Part shown: positions 24,935 to 39,900 of the stretch, piece after piece | Layout: each line of letters begins with the position of its first letter | How positions within the stretch are numbered: the stretch's first letter is position 1 | NCBI GenBank assembly: GCA_964401385.1 | Contig: CAYNYF010000028.1 | Span: 1 to 49,001, forward strand | Length of the DNA stretch: 49,001 nt | Direction: 5' to 3' | Origin: CAYNYF01 sp964401385 | GTDB lineage: Bacteria; Planctomycetota; Phycisphaerae; SM23-33 | Notes under the pieces: model-generated | Told to the model about the DNA's origin: nothing | Databases searched by the model: none | The model's input: only the letters and a program-made list of their open reading frames with translations | Translations under genes and position numbers: made by a program

Positions 24935-27900
24935 TAACCGGAACCAAGGCGAGAACGCGCCTTTCATGGAGGCGCTTGAACCGCGAGTGATGCTGAGCGG
25001 TTCGGACCTCGTGGTGGACGTTGCCGCCGCCGATCCGCCAACGGCGAAGCTGGGCGAGCAGGTCGAAATGTCCTGGACGGTGAAGAACCAGGGCGACGAG
25101 GCGACTTCCGGAAGCTGGCTGGACAAGGTCTTCCTCTCCCAGAGTGATACGTACGATCCGGCCGGCTCGTATCCCTGGATTCTGTCGGCCCCTCGCCCAA
25201 GGGACCTCGAGCCCGGCGCGACCTACGAGAACAGTTGCACCTGCGAGATATCGCGCTTTGTCGATCCGGGGGACTGGTACCTGCTCTTCTACACCGACGG
25301 TGCCGACGCCCTGAGTGAGTCCGACGAGACGAACAACGTTCGGGCGGTTCCGTTGGTCTTGACGGTCCCGGACGTGGACCTTGATTTCGTGGCGTCCAGC
25401 TCGCCGGTTTCCGCGGCTGCCGGCGGGACGTTCGACGTTTCCTGGACGGTGGCCAACACGGGAACCGAGGACGCCGAGTGGTACACCGGCTGGTATGACG
25501 AGGTGTACATCTCGAACGACGCCGTGGTCGGGAACGACACGGAACTGGCCTCGGTCGCCCATGGCGACGGGCTGACGGCCGGGAGCAGCTATCAGGTCAC
25601 CCAGAGCGTTACGCTGGCGGATGGCCTGGCGACGGGCCTGTACTACTTGATCTTCTCCCTGGACGCCGCAGGCGGAGAGGCGGACACGAACAGCGACAAC
25701 GACGTTCGGATCGTCCCGCTCAAGGTTCAGGGCGATACGGATGACGTCGACTTGACGCCCACGGACGCGTCCGCTCCGGCCTCCGGCGTGATGGGCCAGA
25801 CCGTCGAGGTTTCCTGGACCGTCGCCAACAGCGGGGCCGAGCTCGCTCAGGCCCCCTGGTATGACGCCGTATACTACTCCACGGACGAAGTCCTGGACGT
25901 CAACACCGATAGATTTCTGGGTAACCTGGAGCGCGACAGCGACCTTGCCGGGGGGGCAACCTACACGGTCGTGACGGACATCGTCCTGAACGGGCAGGCC
26001 GGGAGCGGATACCTGCTGTTCGTCACTGACGACTGGGCAGAAACGACCGAGGTTGACGAGGACAACAACGTCCGCGCCGTCCCGATGGAGACGACCTACC
26101 CCAACGTCGATCTGGAGGTCACGAGCCTGACGGCCCCGGCCGGGGCGGTGCTGGGCAGCGACATCTCGGTAAGCTGGGAAGTTGCCAACAACGGTACGGC
26201 CGAGGCCCTCGTCGCGTCCTGGCGGGACGACGTTTTCGTGTCGACAGACCCCACCTTCGACGTCGACGACACGTGGCTGACCTCTTTCGAGCACACCGAC
26301 GGACTGGCGGTCGGGGGGAGCTACCAGCAAACTCAGACTCTCACGCTGAACTCCGGTGCGACCGGCAGCGTCTATCTCCTGCTGGTTTGCGACGAATTCG
26401 ACGAGCAGCCGGAATCCAACTCCGCCGAGAACTACCGCGCCGTTGCAATAGAGCTTGCCGACCCGGGGGTTGACCTGGCCGTGACGGACCACACCGTTCC
26501 CGCATCGGCGATGTTGGGAGGGACGCTCGCCCTCTCCTGGACCGTCACGAACATGGGCACTCTACCAACCACCACCACCTGGATGGATCACGTTTTCCTC
26601 TCCGCCGACGATCAGTACGACCCGTTCTGGGCTACGGGCGCCGACGAAGAGCTGGCCGTTGAGTTGGTTGGCACCGTCCTGGGCGGCGGAGGCAGCTATA
26701 CCGTTGAGAAGGAGTTCGCCCTTCCGGACGTCTCGGCCGGGAATTGGTACATCCTCATCCAGACCGACCTCTGGGGCGATCAGGCCGAGGACGAGGAGTC
26801 GAACAACTTCCTGGCGGTCCCCATCGAGCTTCACCAGCCGCAGGTGGACCTGGAAACGCTGGACTACTCGGGGATTCCCGCCACGGCCGTGCAGGGCGAG
26901 GCGCTGTCGATCCAGTGGAATATCCAGAACGCCGGAACGGAGGACGCCAACAGCACCTGGTTCGACGCGGTATTCCTCTCGACGGATCAGACGCTCGACC
27001 TCGGTGAGGATCCATGCCTGGACGCGTACTACGGGGCTGGAGCCGGCGCCGGGACGAACTATGCCTACCAGCGCGGCGTGGAGCTGCCGCTGAGCATGCA
27101 CGGTGATGTGTACGTGCTGCTGGCCACTGATGCCTACGGCCTTCAACGGGAATCGGACGACACCGACAACGTTCAGGCGGTTGCGATTCACGTCGAGCAG
27201 CTCATCGCGGACCTGGAGGTCACTTCCGCCGCCGCGGCGGACTTCGCCGCCCCGGGCGAGTCGATCGCGGTCTCCTGGACGGTGAGCAACAACGGCACCG
27301 GCTCGGCCACTGCCGACTGGTACGATCGGATCTATCTGTCGACCGATGAAACGCTTGATGCCGAGGACGACACGCTGCTGGCGGGCGTGGACGCCGGCGC
27401 TTACTCGCCGCTGGCGAACGCCGCCAGCTACAGCGTCATCGACTATTCCGTCACGATCCCGGGCGATGCCTCCTACGGAAGCTACTACCTGCTCTTCGAG
27501 GCGGACGGCTCCTCCGACCAGGCGGAGATCGACGAGACCGACAACGTCCGCGCCGAGGCGATCCAGATCGCCGTGGTCGACCTGGTCATCACGGGCGTGG
27601 ACGCCCCCGTCTCGCTGACGGTCGGAGAGGCCTTCGCCATCTCCTGGACGGTGTGCAACCAGGGCTCCGGCGCGACGGACGGCGGGTGGTACGACGGCAT
27701 TTACCTTTCGACCGACGCCGTCATCGACGAGGGGGACACGCTGATCCACTGGCAGTACGGCTCTTCCCTGGAGGCGGCGGAAAGCTACACCCACAACTAC
27801 GCCTACCCGGGTCTGGACAGCCCTGCCGTCGGGACCTATTACCTCCTGTTTTCGGCCGACGGGTCGGACGACCAGATTGAGAGTGACGAGGGCAACAACC

Positions 27901-30900
27901 TGTATCAACTGGAGGTCCAGATCGACACGCCGGACCTGGAGCTGACCACGGCGACCGCGCCGGGCGTCGCCGCCATGAACGAAACCATTGACGTGTCCTG
28001 GACCGTGACCAATCTCAGCACGACGTGCGCCGCCCTTGCCGACTGGTACGACAGCATTTGCATTTCCCAGGACGAGCTTCTGGACGACGGGGACACCCGG
28101 CTCGACTATCGTTATGCCACCGATGAGACGCCGCTGGCCGCCGGCGCGAGCTACACGATCAACGATTCAATCGTCGTCTACTCCGACACGCTGGGGGCGC
28201 AGTACCTCCTGTTTGTCGCCGACGGAGACTATTTCTACCAGCCGGAGACGGATGAGACCAACAACGTCTACGCCCTCCCGATCACGCTGTCCGGGACGGA
28301 CCTGACGGTCACCAGTGCCGAGGCGCCGTCGGCGGCGGTTCTCGGCGAGACGATCTCGGTGTCCTGGACGGTGGCGAACGCCGGCGGAATAGACGCCATG
28401 GGGACCTGGTACGACGGTATCTATCTGTCCGACGACGACGTGTTCGACGCCGGAACCGACCAGAGCCTGGCATCTTACGACACCTCGGCGCACCGCCCGC
28501 TCGTCGCCGGGGGCAGCTACGCCCACAGCCTGGAGGTCACGATCCCGCAGACGAGCGTGGGCGATCGGTACCTGCTGGTCGTGACAGACCGCGACTCGGA
28601 CCTGACCGAAACGGACGAGACGAACAACGCCTGCGCCTTGCCGATCAGCCTGTCGGCGGCGGACTTGCAGGTGACCGATACGAACGCACCGGCCCAGGCG
28701 GTCGCAAACGAGACGTTGAACCTGTCCTGGACGGTGATCAACAGCGGCGCCGGAGCGGCGCCGGGCGGGGCGAACGAACGGTGGTACGACCTGGTCTACC
28801 TGTCCACCAACGAAAGCTACGGATGGACGGACGACTACATCGGGAGCTTCACGGCGGAAAGCGAGTTGCCGTTGGCCGCGGGCGGGGCCTACACGGCGAC
28901 CGCGGACGTGACCATCCCCGCGAAAGACCCGGGCGGCTACTACCTCTTGTTCATCGCCGACGGACAGGACTACCAGCCCGAAAGCAACGAGGATAACAAC
29001 GTCCTGGCCGTGGCGGTCGATGTCGTCGCGCCCGATCTGATCGTCAGCGAGGTCTCCGGGCCGGACTCCGCGGCCCTGGGCGAGACCATCGACCTTTCCT
29101 GGACAGTCACCAATCAGGGCTCGCACGCGGCGGCGGCGAACTGGTACGACTGCTTCTATTTGTCCGAGGACGAAGCCCTCGGCGGCGACACGGCGCTGCG
29201 AGTGACCGACGTGTCGGCTCAAACGCCCCTGCCGGCCGGGGAGAGCTATACGCTCACGGTCAAGCTGACAATCCCCGACGCCGCCGCGGGAAGCTACTAC
29301 ATTCTGGCCCGCACCGACGTGTACAACTACCAGGGCGAAAGCAACGACAGCAACAATCTCGGGTACGCTCCCATCGAGCTGACGGCCGCGGACCTGACCG
29401 TCACCAACATCAGCGCCCCGTCGCAGGTGGTCGTCGGCGAGAACTTTGACATCTCCTGGACGGTGACGAACCAGGGCACCGGCCCGGCGGCCGTGAGCTA
29501 TTGGGACGACACCCTCGTCATCTCCGACGACGCCGCCCTCGACGGCGACGACCCCCGCCTGGTGGGCATTTCCATCCTGGACGCCGCGCCCCTGGGTCCG
29601 GGGGAAAGCTATACCATCACCAGCACCGTCCAGATGGCCGACGTGGCCCTGGGCACCTGGAACCTGCTGGTCGGCTCCGACTATCGCCGCTCGTATGACT
29701 ACTATTACTCCTTGCAGCCGGAATCGGATGAGACCAATAACGTCTCATCCGTGCAGATCGAGGTGGTCTGCCCGGACTTGGTTGTCTCGGCGGTCTCCTC
29801 TCCCGCCCAGGCGAACATCGGCGAGCCGATTACGGTTTCCTGGACCGCCGGCAACCAGGGAGTCGGGGCGGCGCTGGCCGATTGGACGGATTCGGTCTAC
29901 CTTTCCACAGATGAGAGTCTCGACGGGGGCGATACGCTCCTGGTGAGCCTTTCGGCGGCGAGCGTCTCGCCCCTGTCGGCCGGGAGCGATTACGTCCGTA
30001 ACGGCGAAATCACCATTCCCGACGTCCCCGCCGGCGACTACTACTTGCTCACGGTGACCGATAGCGGCGCCGATCAGGGCGAGGCAGACGAGGGCAACAA
30101 CCTCCACGCCCAGCCGATCGCACTGCACGCCCTGGATTTGGTCCTAACCGACCTTTCCTGGGACCCCGAGACGATCCAGGAAGGCGATACGGTGACCTGC
30201 ACCGCGGTCGTGCAAAACGCCACCTCCCTGGAGATGACGAGTGACTTTACCGTTCGCTTTGAGGTCGACGGGGGCCTGATCGGGCGAGAGGTTGTCACGG
30301 GCGGGCTGTCCGCCGGCGCGAGCGCCGACGTGACCTGCCAGTGGATTGCCACCGCCGGCGAGCATTCCTTATCCGTCGTGGCCGATGAGTATGACGCCGT
30401 AATCGAGTCCAACGAGGACAACAACCAGATCACGCTGAATCTCCCCGTGATCGTCGATCAGACTGACCCAGAGATCACGGCTGTGGCGCCGGTGAACGGC
30501 AAGACCATCCGCCAGAGCGTCCAGATCGAGGTCACGGCCGAAGACAACGTCGCCGTGACCGACTACGACTTCGCGATCTCTGAAGACCAGGAGAGCTGGC
30601 AGTCGCTCGGGAGCGGGGCTTCTTCGGCCGTCGAGTTGGATACGACTTCACTGTCCGACGGGACCTACTACGTTCGGGTAATCATTTCCGACGCCGTGGG
30701 CAATTCGGCCGTGGAGATCCTGACCTACATCGTGGACAACACTCCCCCGGCCGTTGGGGTCGTCTCGGCGGAGGCCGGGGAATTCAGCGTCCAGCTCGAC
30801 TGGGACCCCTCGCAGGCGGAGGACTTTGCCTACTACCGCCTGTACCGCGGGGAAAGCTCGGGGGGGCCCTACACGCAAATCAACGGCGCGATGACGCTTA

Positions 30901-33900
30901 CGTCCTTCGTGGACAACGACGTAAGCGTCGGAACGACCTACTACTACGTCTTGCGGATCTTGGACCGCTGCGGGAACCTCAGCGAGGACTCGAACGAAGT
31001 CGCCATCGCTCCCACCGACGACGTGACCGATCCGGTCATCCAGTCGTTCAGCCCCGCCTCGGGGGCGCGGACGAACAGCACGCTGAGCCTGACCGCGGCG
31101 GCTACCGACAACGTGGGAGTGACGGACTACCTGTTTGAATATTACGACGAGGACGCTGAGAGCTGGACGACGATCCTTCAAGGCGCCTCGTCCGCGTCAG
31201 AGTGGGACGTCACCTCGCTGGCGAGCGGGACGTATACCGTCCGATTGACCGTCTCCGACGCCAGGGGAAACTCCGCCTCCCAGACGCATACCCACGAGGT
31301 GGACCACACTCCGCCGGCCACGCCGGAAAGCCCCAGGATCACGCAGGATGAGGTGGCGCTGGTCCTTGCGTGGAATCCGGTCTCCGCGGCGGATTTCGAC
31401 GGTTATGAGGTCAGCAGGAGCGTCGCGGGCGGAGACTTCTCGGTCATCCTGGAGTCGACCACGTCCTGCGTCTTCATAGACCACGTGGTGGAGTTCGGGA
31501 CGAGCTACACCTATCGGATCGTCGCAATCGATACGGTGGGCAACCGCAGCGACAGTTCCCAGGAGGTCTCGGCCGAGCCGCTCGACGACGCCTCTCCGCC
31601 CGTGATGGACAGCTTCACACCGGCCTCCGGCACGTACCTCAAGGGCCAGCAGACACTCCAAGCCACGGCCACCGACAACGTTCGGATCGACGGCTTTTCC
31701 TTCCACTACGCCCCGACCGGCACCACCAACTGGACCCTGATGGCGGTGGACAATTCGCCCGTGCAAGTGGGCGGCGGCTGGCAAGGCCAGGTCGCCTGGG
31801 ACACCGACGCGCTGGACGACGGCAGCTACAGCATTCGCGCCACGGCCGTGGACTACGGAGATAACACAGACTTCCTTGCCCGGACGGTAATCGTTGATCG
31901 CGGGCCCCCTTCGACTCCGACCAGGCCCAGCATAAGCAACCCTCGATCCAGCGGCGTGCTGGCGGTCAGTTGGACGGGCGTGTCGGACGCGGCGCTGGAA
32001 GGATACAAGCTCTACCGCTGCGAGGAGCCCGACGGGACCTACGCGCTCATCGGCGCCACGAGCCTGCTTTCACTGACGGACACGGGGCTGACCGACGGGC
32101 AGACGTACTATTACAAGGTTTCGGCGGTGGACCAGGCGGGCAACGAATCGGAAAAGTCGGCCCCCTCCGCCGGCTCCCCGAGCGCCGAGACCGATCTGGC
32201 GATAAGCGAAGTCGCCTTCGAGCCGCCCTTCGCGATTCTGAACCGCTCGGTGACGATCACGGCAACGGTCGCCAACGCCGGTCCGGGCGACGCCGCCGCC
32301 GATGTGAACTTCTACAGGAACGTCCCCGGGGGCGGGTCGATCCTGTTGGGGACCGACAGTGTCCTGATCGCGGCCGGACAGACCGGCCAAGCCTCCGTTG
32401 ATTGGACCCCGCAAGCCAGCGGCCAACACGACCTGACCGTCGTGCTCACCGGCGTCGAGCCGACGGATACCGACGCGACCAACGATTCGCTGGACGAGTC
32501 GGTCATCGTCAACGTTCCGCCCGCCGCCGAGGCCGGTCAGGACAGGTCCGGAAACTGGGACACCCCGATCAACTTCGACGGCTCGGACTCCTTGGACGCC
32601 GACGGCCTGATCACCGCGTATCATTGGGATTTCGGCGACGGCGCCTCGGCCGACGTGTGCGTAACCTCCCACGCCTACGCCCTGCCCGGCACCTACACCG
32701 TCACGCTGACGGTGACCGACAACCGCGCCGCCACCGGTCAGGACGCCTGCCAGGTGGTCGTTTCCGACACGCGGGCGGACCTGGTCGTCGCGGATCTGAG
32801 CTGGTCTCCGCAGGAGCCCCAGGAGCGCGACGAGGTGACGATCACCGCCGCCGTGACGAACAGCGGAAACGGCGCGACGCGGTACGGCTTCTTCGTGACC
32901 TACTACATCGACGATTCGTACACGGGATACCAGCGGGTCAACGAGCTGCTGGCGGCCGGCGAGTCCAGCGTCGTGACCTTCAATTGGACGGCCACCTCGG
33001 GCCTGCATGTCCTCGAAGTCATCGCCGACGACATCCAGAACAACGTCGTCGAGACGGACGAGGACAATAACAGCGCCGAAACGGCGTTGACGCTCCAGCA
33101 GGTCTACTTCCCGGACCTTCTGGTCAGCGAGTTGTCGTGCGAGATCCCCGAGACGGAGGTCAGCAGCGAGCAGTCGCTGGCGGCGGACGCGACGATCCTT
33201 AACGCCGGAACGGCCGACGCCTTCGACTTCTGGGCGAGCCTCTACGTCAACGATCAGCTCATCAGCAAGCAGCACGTTGCCGAGCTGGTCGTCGGCGGAA
33301 GCGAGGTCCTCACCTTCCAGTTCGATCCAGTCGAAGGCGAGCAGACGCTGACGGTCGTCGTCGACGATCCGGTCAGCTATGTTCTGGAGTCCGACGAGGC
33401 CAACAACACGCGCAGCCTGGCGCGGCCCGCCCTGACGCTGATTTGGCCGGACTTGACCGTCGCCGGCGTGACCGTCGGCCCGAATGAAACGGTGCTTTCG
33501 GACGGAACGTCGTTCGACGTGCGGGCGACGATCGCGAACGCCGGAGCCACGGCCGTGGAAGGCCGGTTCGCCGTCAACTACTACCTGGACGGAGAGTTCT
33601 TCGGGTCGCGCGAGCTGACCTTCCTGGATGCGGGAGCCGAGCAGACCCTGGCGATGCAGGTCATCGCGACGCCCGGCGAGCATGTCGCGACGGTGAAGGT
33701 GGACGAGGCCAACACCGTTCGTGAATCCGACGAGACCAACAACACCGGCGCCGCGAACGTCCCCGAGGTGACCATCCTGTACCCGGATCTGGTGGTCTCC
33801 AACGTCACGTACCTCCCGCTGGACGTCAAGTACGGGCAGACCGTCGGGTTCACCTGCACGGTCTCGAACACGACGGTGGTCTCGACACAAGAGACGTTCG

Positions 33901-36900
33901 TGTTCGCCCTGTACGTGGACGACACTCGCGTCGCCGTGCAGGAACTGCCCCGGCTGACGGGCAACGACTCGCACGTGTTCGTCCTGACCTGGCGAGCTTT
34001 GGCGGACCCGGACGTCCCTCACACCATCAAGGCCGCCGTGGACACCAGGGACGACGTCCAGGAGGCCGATGAGACCAACAACGAGCTGATCGTCGGTGAT
34101 GGGGCATTCGAGGTGGACGACAACTTCGTCATGCGGCTGACCTCCAACGGCGGCGGCGAGGAGTTGTTCAGCCAGCCCATCTTCACCTCGCGCCAGGTCG
34201 CCGAGTTCACCGCCAGCGTCGTCCAAGGCGCCCACGCCGACATCCCCGTCACCCCGGAGGACGGTCTACAGGTCACCGTCACGGTGATCAAGCGGGGCCA
34301 GTGGCACTTCGACGAGTACGGCCACTGGGTGCAGGACGACGACACGACGATCTTCGACTCCCAGCCGATGACCTACAGCGCGGCGAGCCAGAGCTTCACA
34401 ATATCCGTGGACCTGCTGACGTACGGGACGGGCAACTACTACATCGAGGCCGTCGGCACGGACGGCGTGGACGCCGCCACGGAATCCAGGAACTTCATAG
34501 TCGTCGAGGAGGTCAATTTCGCCCTGACCACGGACAAGGAGACTTACGTCCGGGGCGAGGCGGTGCAGATCAACGGGACCATCACCACCCTGGGCGGAGA
34601 GCCGATGCCCGGCAGCAAGGTGACGATCATGGTCTCCAAGGGCGAGAGCTTCGGGGTGATGAGTTCCTACAGCCTGTTCGATCCGACGGTCCGCCGGTTC
34701 GAGGTCGACACGAACTTGTCCGGGAGCTTCTCGTACGCGTTCCATCCGTTCCTCGGCGACGCGGGATATTTCAGCGTCGACGCGTACGTGACCTCGGACA
34801 TGCTGGGCACCAGCGGGCACACCAACTTCTCGATTTACGCCGTGGACCTCAGCCCGGGCCGCCTGCACGTGACAACGTCGAAGAACTCCACCTGCATCAA
34901 GGCGTTCACCTTGAAGAACTTCTCCGGCCAGGCCGTGACCGGATTGCAGATATCGCTGGTGGACGAAGACGCGGGCGACAACGTCACGGGCGAGCTTTCC
35001 TACTCGGCGGCCGATGCCCTCAACGCCGGGGCGAGCATGCCGATTGTCTTGACGGTGACGATCCCCGAGGACGCTCCGGACAGCGCTACCTTCCGGATCG
35101 AGGTGGAGACCGACCAGGGAGTCAACGACCTGTCTCAGGTGCGCTTCACCCTCCGGCCGGCAAGCCCGGTGCCGCACATCGCCCAGCAGGACGTCCGGGT
35201 CGGAATGAACCCGGGGGATTTCCTGTCCCGGACGATCACCCTGTCCAACGAGGGCATGGGCACGATGCGCAACATTACGCTGGTGGCGCCCCCGATCCTC
35301 CCGTGGGTCTGCCTGGCCGGACCCGCCAGCGACGAGATTGGACCTTCCGAGAGCACGACGTTCGATATCCTCATCGCTCCCTCGGCCGACGCCCAGCCCG
35401 GCATCTACGCCGACAAGATCGTCGTCACGGACGGGACCGTCCGGGCGGAAATGATCCTGACCGTCGAGATCACCTCCTCCGATCGCGGGTCGGTTTCCTT
35501 CGTGTTGAGCAACGACGCCGGCCAGTCGGTCGGAAACGCCGAGATCCTGCTGGTCAGCCAAGAGGTCTTCACCGCCACCTACGGCGACGGGATGACCTCG
35601 ACCTATCACAACAGGTACTCGACCGTCTCCGACAGCTCCGGGATCGCCACCGTCGACGACATTCCCATCGGCCGGTACGACATCGTCATCAGCGCGCCGG
35701 GCCACGATAGGCTCCGCGACGCCGTCACGGTCATGCCGCAAAACCAGGCGCAGATCGAGACCTTCACGCTCACCGCGGTGCCGCTGTCCTATACCTGGAC
35801 CGTCACGCCGATGGTCATCGAGGACATCTACGAGATCACGCTGAACATGACGTTCGCCGTGGACGTCGCCAAGCCCGGCTTTGCCTTCCTGGCCCCGTGG
35901 ATCACCGTCCCGGACGACGTCCAGGAAGGGTTCGGCGGACAGGTGACGATCGTGAACCCCAGCCTGGTGGCCATCAACGACGTGACCGTCACGGTGGTGG
36001 GGACGGCAGGCGTGACGGTCAGTTCGGGCGGACTGATCGGGGACCTGGCGGCGAACACTTCCAGCGTTCTGGGTTATTACATCGACCCCGGCGACTGGTC
36101 CTTCCTCGACGGGTCCAACGCCTACCTCCTGGTCGAGGGCAGCTACGTCCGGTTCGATCCGGAGACGCTCGAGCGCATGGCCGAAGACGGAACCATCACC
36201 GGCAAGGTTCCGCTGGTCAACCCCTCCAGGCACGTGGTCCACTTCACCGGCTTCGGGAGCGAGAACGAGCAGAAGGAGTTCTACTTCCCCGACATCGACG
36301 GGGAGGCCAACATCGACTTCACGCGACCGTACTCCGGTGGACTGACGCTCAACGACACCGGGACGGTCACGGAGATCGTCAAGCTCAAGATCGAGCAGAC
36401 GGCAACCCTCGAGAGAGAGGGCTTCGACGCCAGGCTGGAGCTGACCAACGGGCTCGACAAGCAGCTCGTGGGCCTGTCGATCAGCCCGAGAGTCACCGAC
36501 GAGGACGGATCGGACGTCACCGACCGCTTCTACGTGGTGCCCCCCGAGCTGAGCGGCATCGCCGCCATTGACGGATCGGTCTCCCTCGACGAGTACGGGA
36601 CGATGACCTCACGCTGGATCCTGATTCCCGGAGGGGGGCTGGGCGGGACCGACCTGAGCGGGAAGAAGTACTACGTCAAGGCCGTCATGTCCTACTACGT
36701 GGACGGGCGGCTGAAGGAAACCCAAACCAATCAGGTCGAGATCACCGTCCACCCGCAGCCGGAGCTGTACCTGCACTACTACATTCCGAAGGACGTTGAG
36801 GCCGACTTGCCGTTCAAGTTCGGCCTCCTGGTGGAAAACGAGGGCGACGGAGAGGCCACGAATTTCAAGATCGACTCCGGCCAGCCGGAAATCATCGAGA

Positions 36901-39900
36901 ACGAGGCCGGCCTGCTCATCGACTTCGAAATCGTGGGCTGCTCCTTCGGCGGACAGAGCGGCGACATCGTGCGTCTCGTGCTGGGCGACATCGCGCCGCA
37001 CAGCACCGCCCACGGATACTGGATCATGCAGAGTTCGCTGGACGGTCGGTTCGTGTCGTTCTCGGCCGAGCTGACCCACCGGTCCTACAAGGGCGTCCAG
37101 ATCAACCCGCTTATCCTCGACGTTTCCACCGAGATCATCGCCCACGACAAGCTATACGCCGACGCCGTCGATCCCAACAACTGCTTCAGCCTCATCGACC
37201 GCGACGACGACGGCTTTCCGGATTACCTGATCAACCTCTCGACGGGGCTGCGGCTGAGCATCGGCATCCCCGACAACGTCGAGATCACCAAGCAGCCGAC
37301 CCCGCTGGACGCCGCGCTGGACCTGACCGTTCCCGAGACGGCGGGTTACGTTTGCGTCATCCTTCCCGATCCGATGCCGGAGACCAACCTCCGGGCGATC
37401 CTGCGCTACGGCGAGGACGGTCAGGACGATTTCTTCCTGAGCGGAAACAACTTCTGGCGAGAGAACGGGAACATCTACTTTGTGGATCAACTGGGCGACC
37501 TTGACGAGTATGGCAATCCCGTCCCCGCCGAGGGAAGGTACACGCTCGACTTCCGCTCGGCACTGAACATCCAGGAGGTCGCCGCCGCCCCCGTTGAGTT
37601 CAGCATCATCTACTCGGAGCTGGATTTCAGCGCCCTGGGCGAGTATTTCGAGGTCACTCCCCCCGTCGGCGACGACATGCTGAGCACCTACGAACTGAAG
37701 ACACCCCTGTTCTGCATCGACATCCCGCCGACGGTTGGTCAAAAGGCCGCCCTGCGGGCCATTCTGCGAAACGGCGGGGTGGCCGGCGAGAATACGGTGG
37801 TGGACTTCTACGACACCCGCCCGGATGAAACCCAGTACCTGGTGGATTCCGTCGAGGTCGCGGACCTGCTGCCGTACCGACACTTCACGGCGTTGATCGA
37901 CTGGGCGCCGGACATGGCCGGGACGCACACGATCACCGCCAGGCTCCGCAGCGACTCGCCAAACAACGAGTTGAGCACGGAGGTTCTGGTCAACGCGGTC
38001 CCCATCGCCGACGCGGGCGAGGACTTCAGCTCGATCGTCAATGCCGAGACCAAGTTTGACGGGTCGCGCTCGAGCGATCCGGACGGGTACGTCCGGTCGT
38101 ACATGTGGTACTTCGGGGACGGGACCTGGGCGGCGGCCGAGGGACCGACACACGCCTATCAGCAGTCCGGCACCTACAAGGTGACGCTCGTAACCTGCGA
38201 TGACTCCGGGGCCATGAGCGAAGACCTGATGCAGGTGACCATCGAGGAGACCCGCCCCGACCTGCTCGTCAGCGGCATCAGCGTCCAGCCGGCCGACCCT
38301 CAGGAAGACACGGACGTCACAATCACCGCGGCCGTCCTGAACAACTCCGCCGTCGAGATCAGCGATCCGTTTTACGTCGGGTTCTACATCGACGGAGAGC
38401 ACACGGCGCTGGCGGAGGTCGCCCAGGCCGTCGCCGCCGGTGAGACCGTCGAAGTCTCATTCGCGTGGCACACGACGACCGGCAACCACCTCTTCACCTG
38501 CACTGCCGATGACATGGTGAACGCCGTGGCCGAGGCCAACGAAGCCAACAACTCGCTGTCCCTGGCGCTGTATCCGGACCAGGCCTTCTTCGCGGACCTT
38601 GTCGTTGACGACGTGAGCCTTTCGGTCACGCCCGCCGAGCCGGTCAGTTGGGGCGATTCCATCGAGATTTACGCGACGGTTCGGAACGCCGGGTCGGCTG
38701 ACGCGACGGCCTTTCGCGTGAACTTCTTCATCGACGGGGTTTATTGCGACTACGGCGTGGTGGACTCCCTGCCGTTCGAGGAGGGTTCCAACACCGTGCA
38801 GGTGGGGATCCTTTGGGCTCCCACCGAGGGCGCCCACGTCATCGAGGCCAGGGCGGACGGCCCGATCAACCACGTCGTGGAGTCCGACGAGGACAATAAC
38901 AGCTCCACGCTGCAGTCCGAGCCCCTGAACATCGTCTTCGGCGACCTGATCGTCAGGGATGTGATCCTCTGGCCCAGCGACGGGCAGGTGAGCTACTCCA
39001 AGCCGCTGACGCTGTTCGTGCAGGTGGCCAACGAAAGCGCGGTCAACTTGACGCAGCAGTCCGTGGTCAGCGTGTATGCCGGCCAGCAATACCTCGGGCA
39101 GGCCACCGTGGACGCCCTTCCCGCCGGCAGCGACAGTTGGGTCTCGATCAACGTGGAGGCGCTGCCCGGAACGCGCAGTTTTCGCGCCGTGATCGACGAG
39201 GCCGGGAGCGTTCGGGAGCAATCCGACGAGAACAATCAGTTCGTCACGCCGGATACGACGATCTCCGTGGTCTACCCGGACCTTCTCATAGGCGGGATTT
39301 CCTGGGCCCCGACGGACGTGAAGCTCAACGAAGAGATCAGTTTCACCGTCGAGGTCGCCAACGCCGGCGCCGGGCAGACGTGCGGGCCGTTCAATATCGT
39401 CCTGCGGGCCAACGACGAGGTCATCCACGTATATCGCCAGAGCGACCTCCTCGGGCCGGGCGGGTCGGCCTACCTGTTCGCCGACTGGACGCCGGAGGGC
39501 TCCCTGAGCGGAGACGTGACCATCACGGCCTCGATAGACCCGTCGGCAGAGGTGGCCGAGGCCGACGAGACCAACAACGAAGGTGCCCGGACGCTCCACG
39601 TCGAGCCCGGATACCTGGTGAGCTGGGTCAGCGGGCCGCGGACCTACCTTGCCTGCGAGAGCGGAACCTTTGCCGTCAGCATCGCCGGGGTTGAAGAGCC
39701 CGGCGTCAGCCTCGGGCCGGACGACGGGCTCAGCGCCGTTCTGACCATCCTGGACGTCAACGGGGTCGAACTGATCTCAGGGGAAATGACGTTCGAGCCG
39801 GAGACGCAGACGTTCGTGATGGACGTTGACATGGGCGCGCTGACCGAGGGCGCGCTCGCCGCCGAGGTCGAGGTCACCGGTCCGGTCCAGGTTCTCACCC

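Noticed and set aside
25005..30120. CRISPR or other short-spaced repeat array
   Set aside because: The periodicity of about 365 bp is protein-domain repetition (CARDB) in one open frame; no short identical repeats with unique spacers were seen anywhere in the window.
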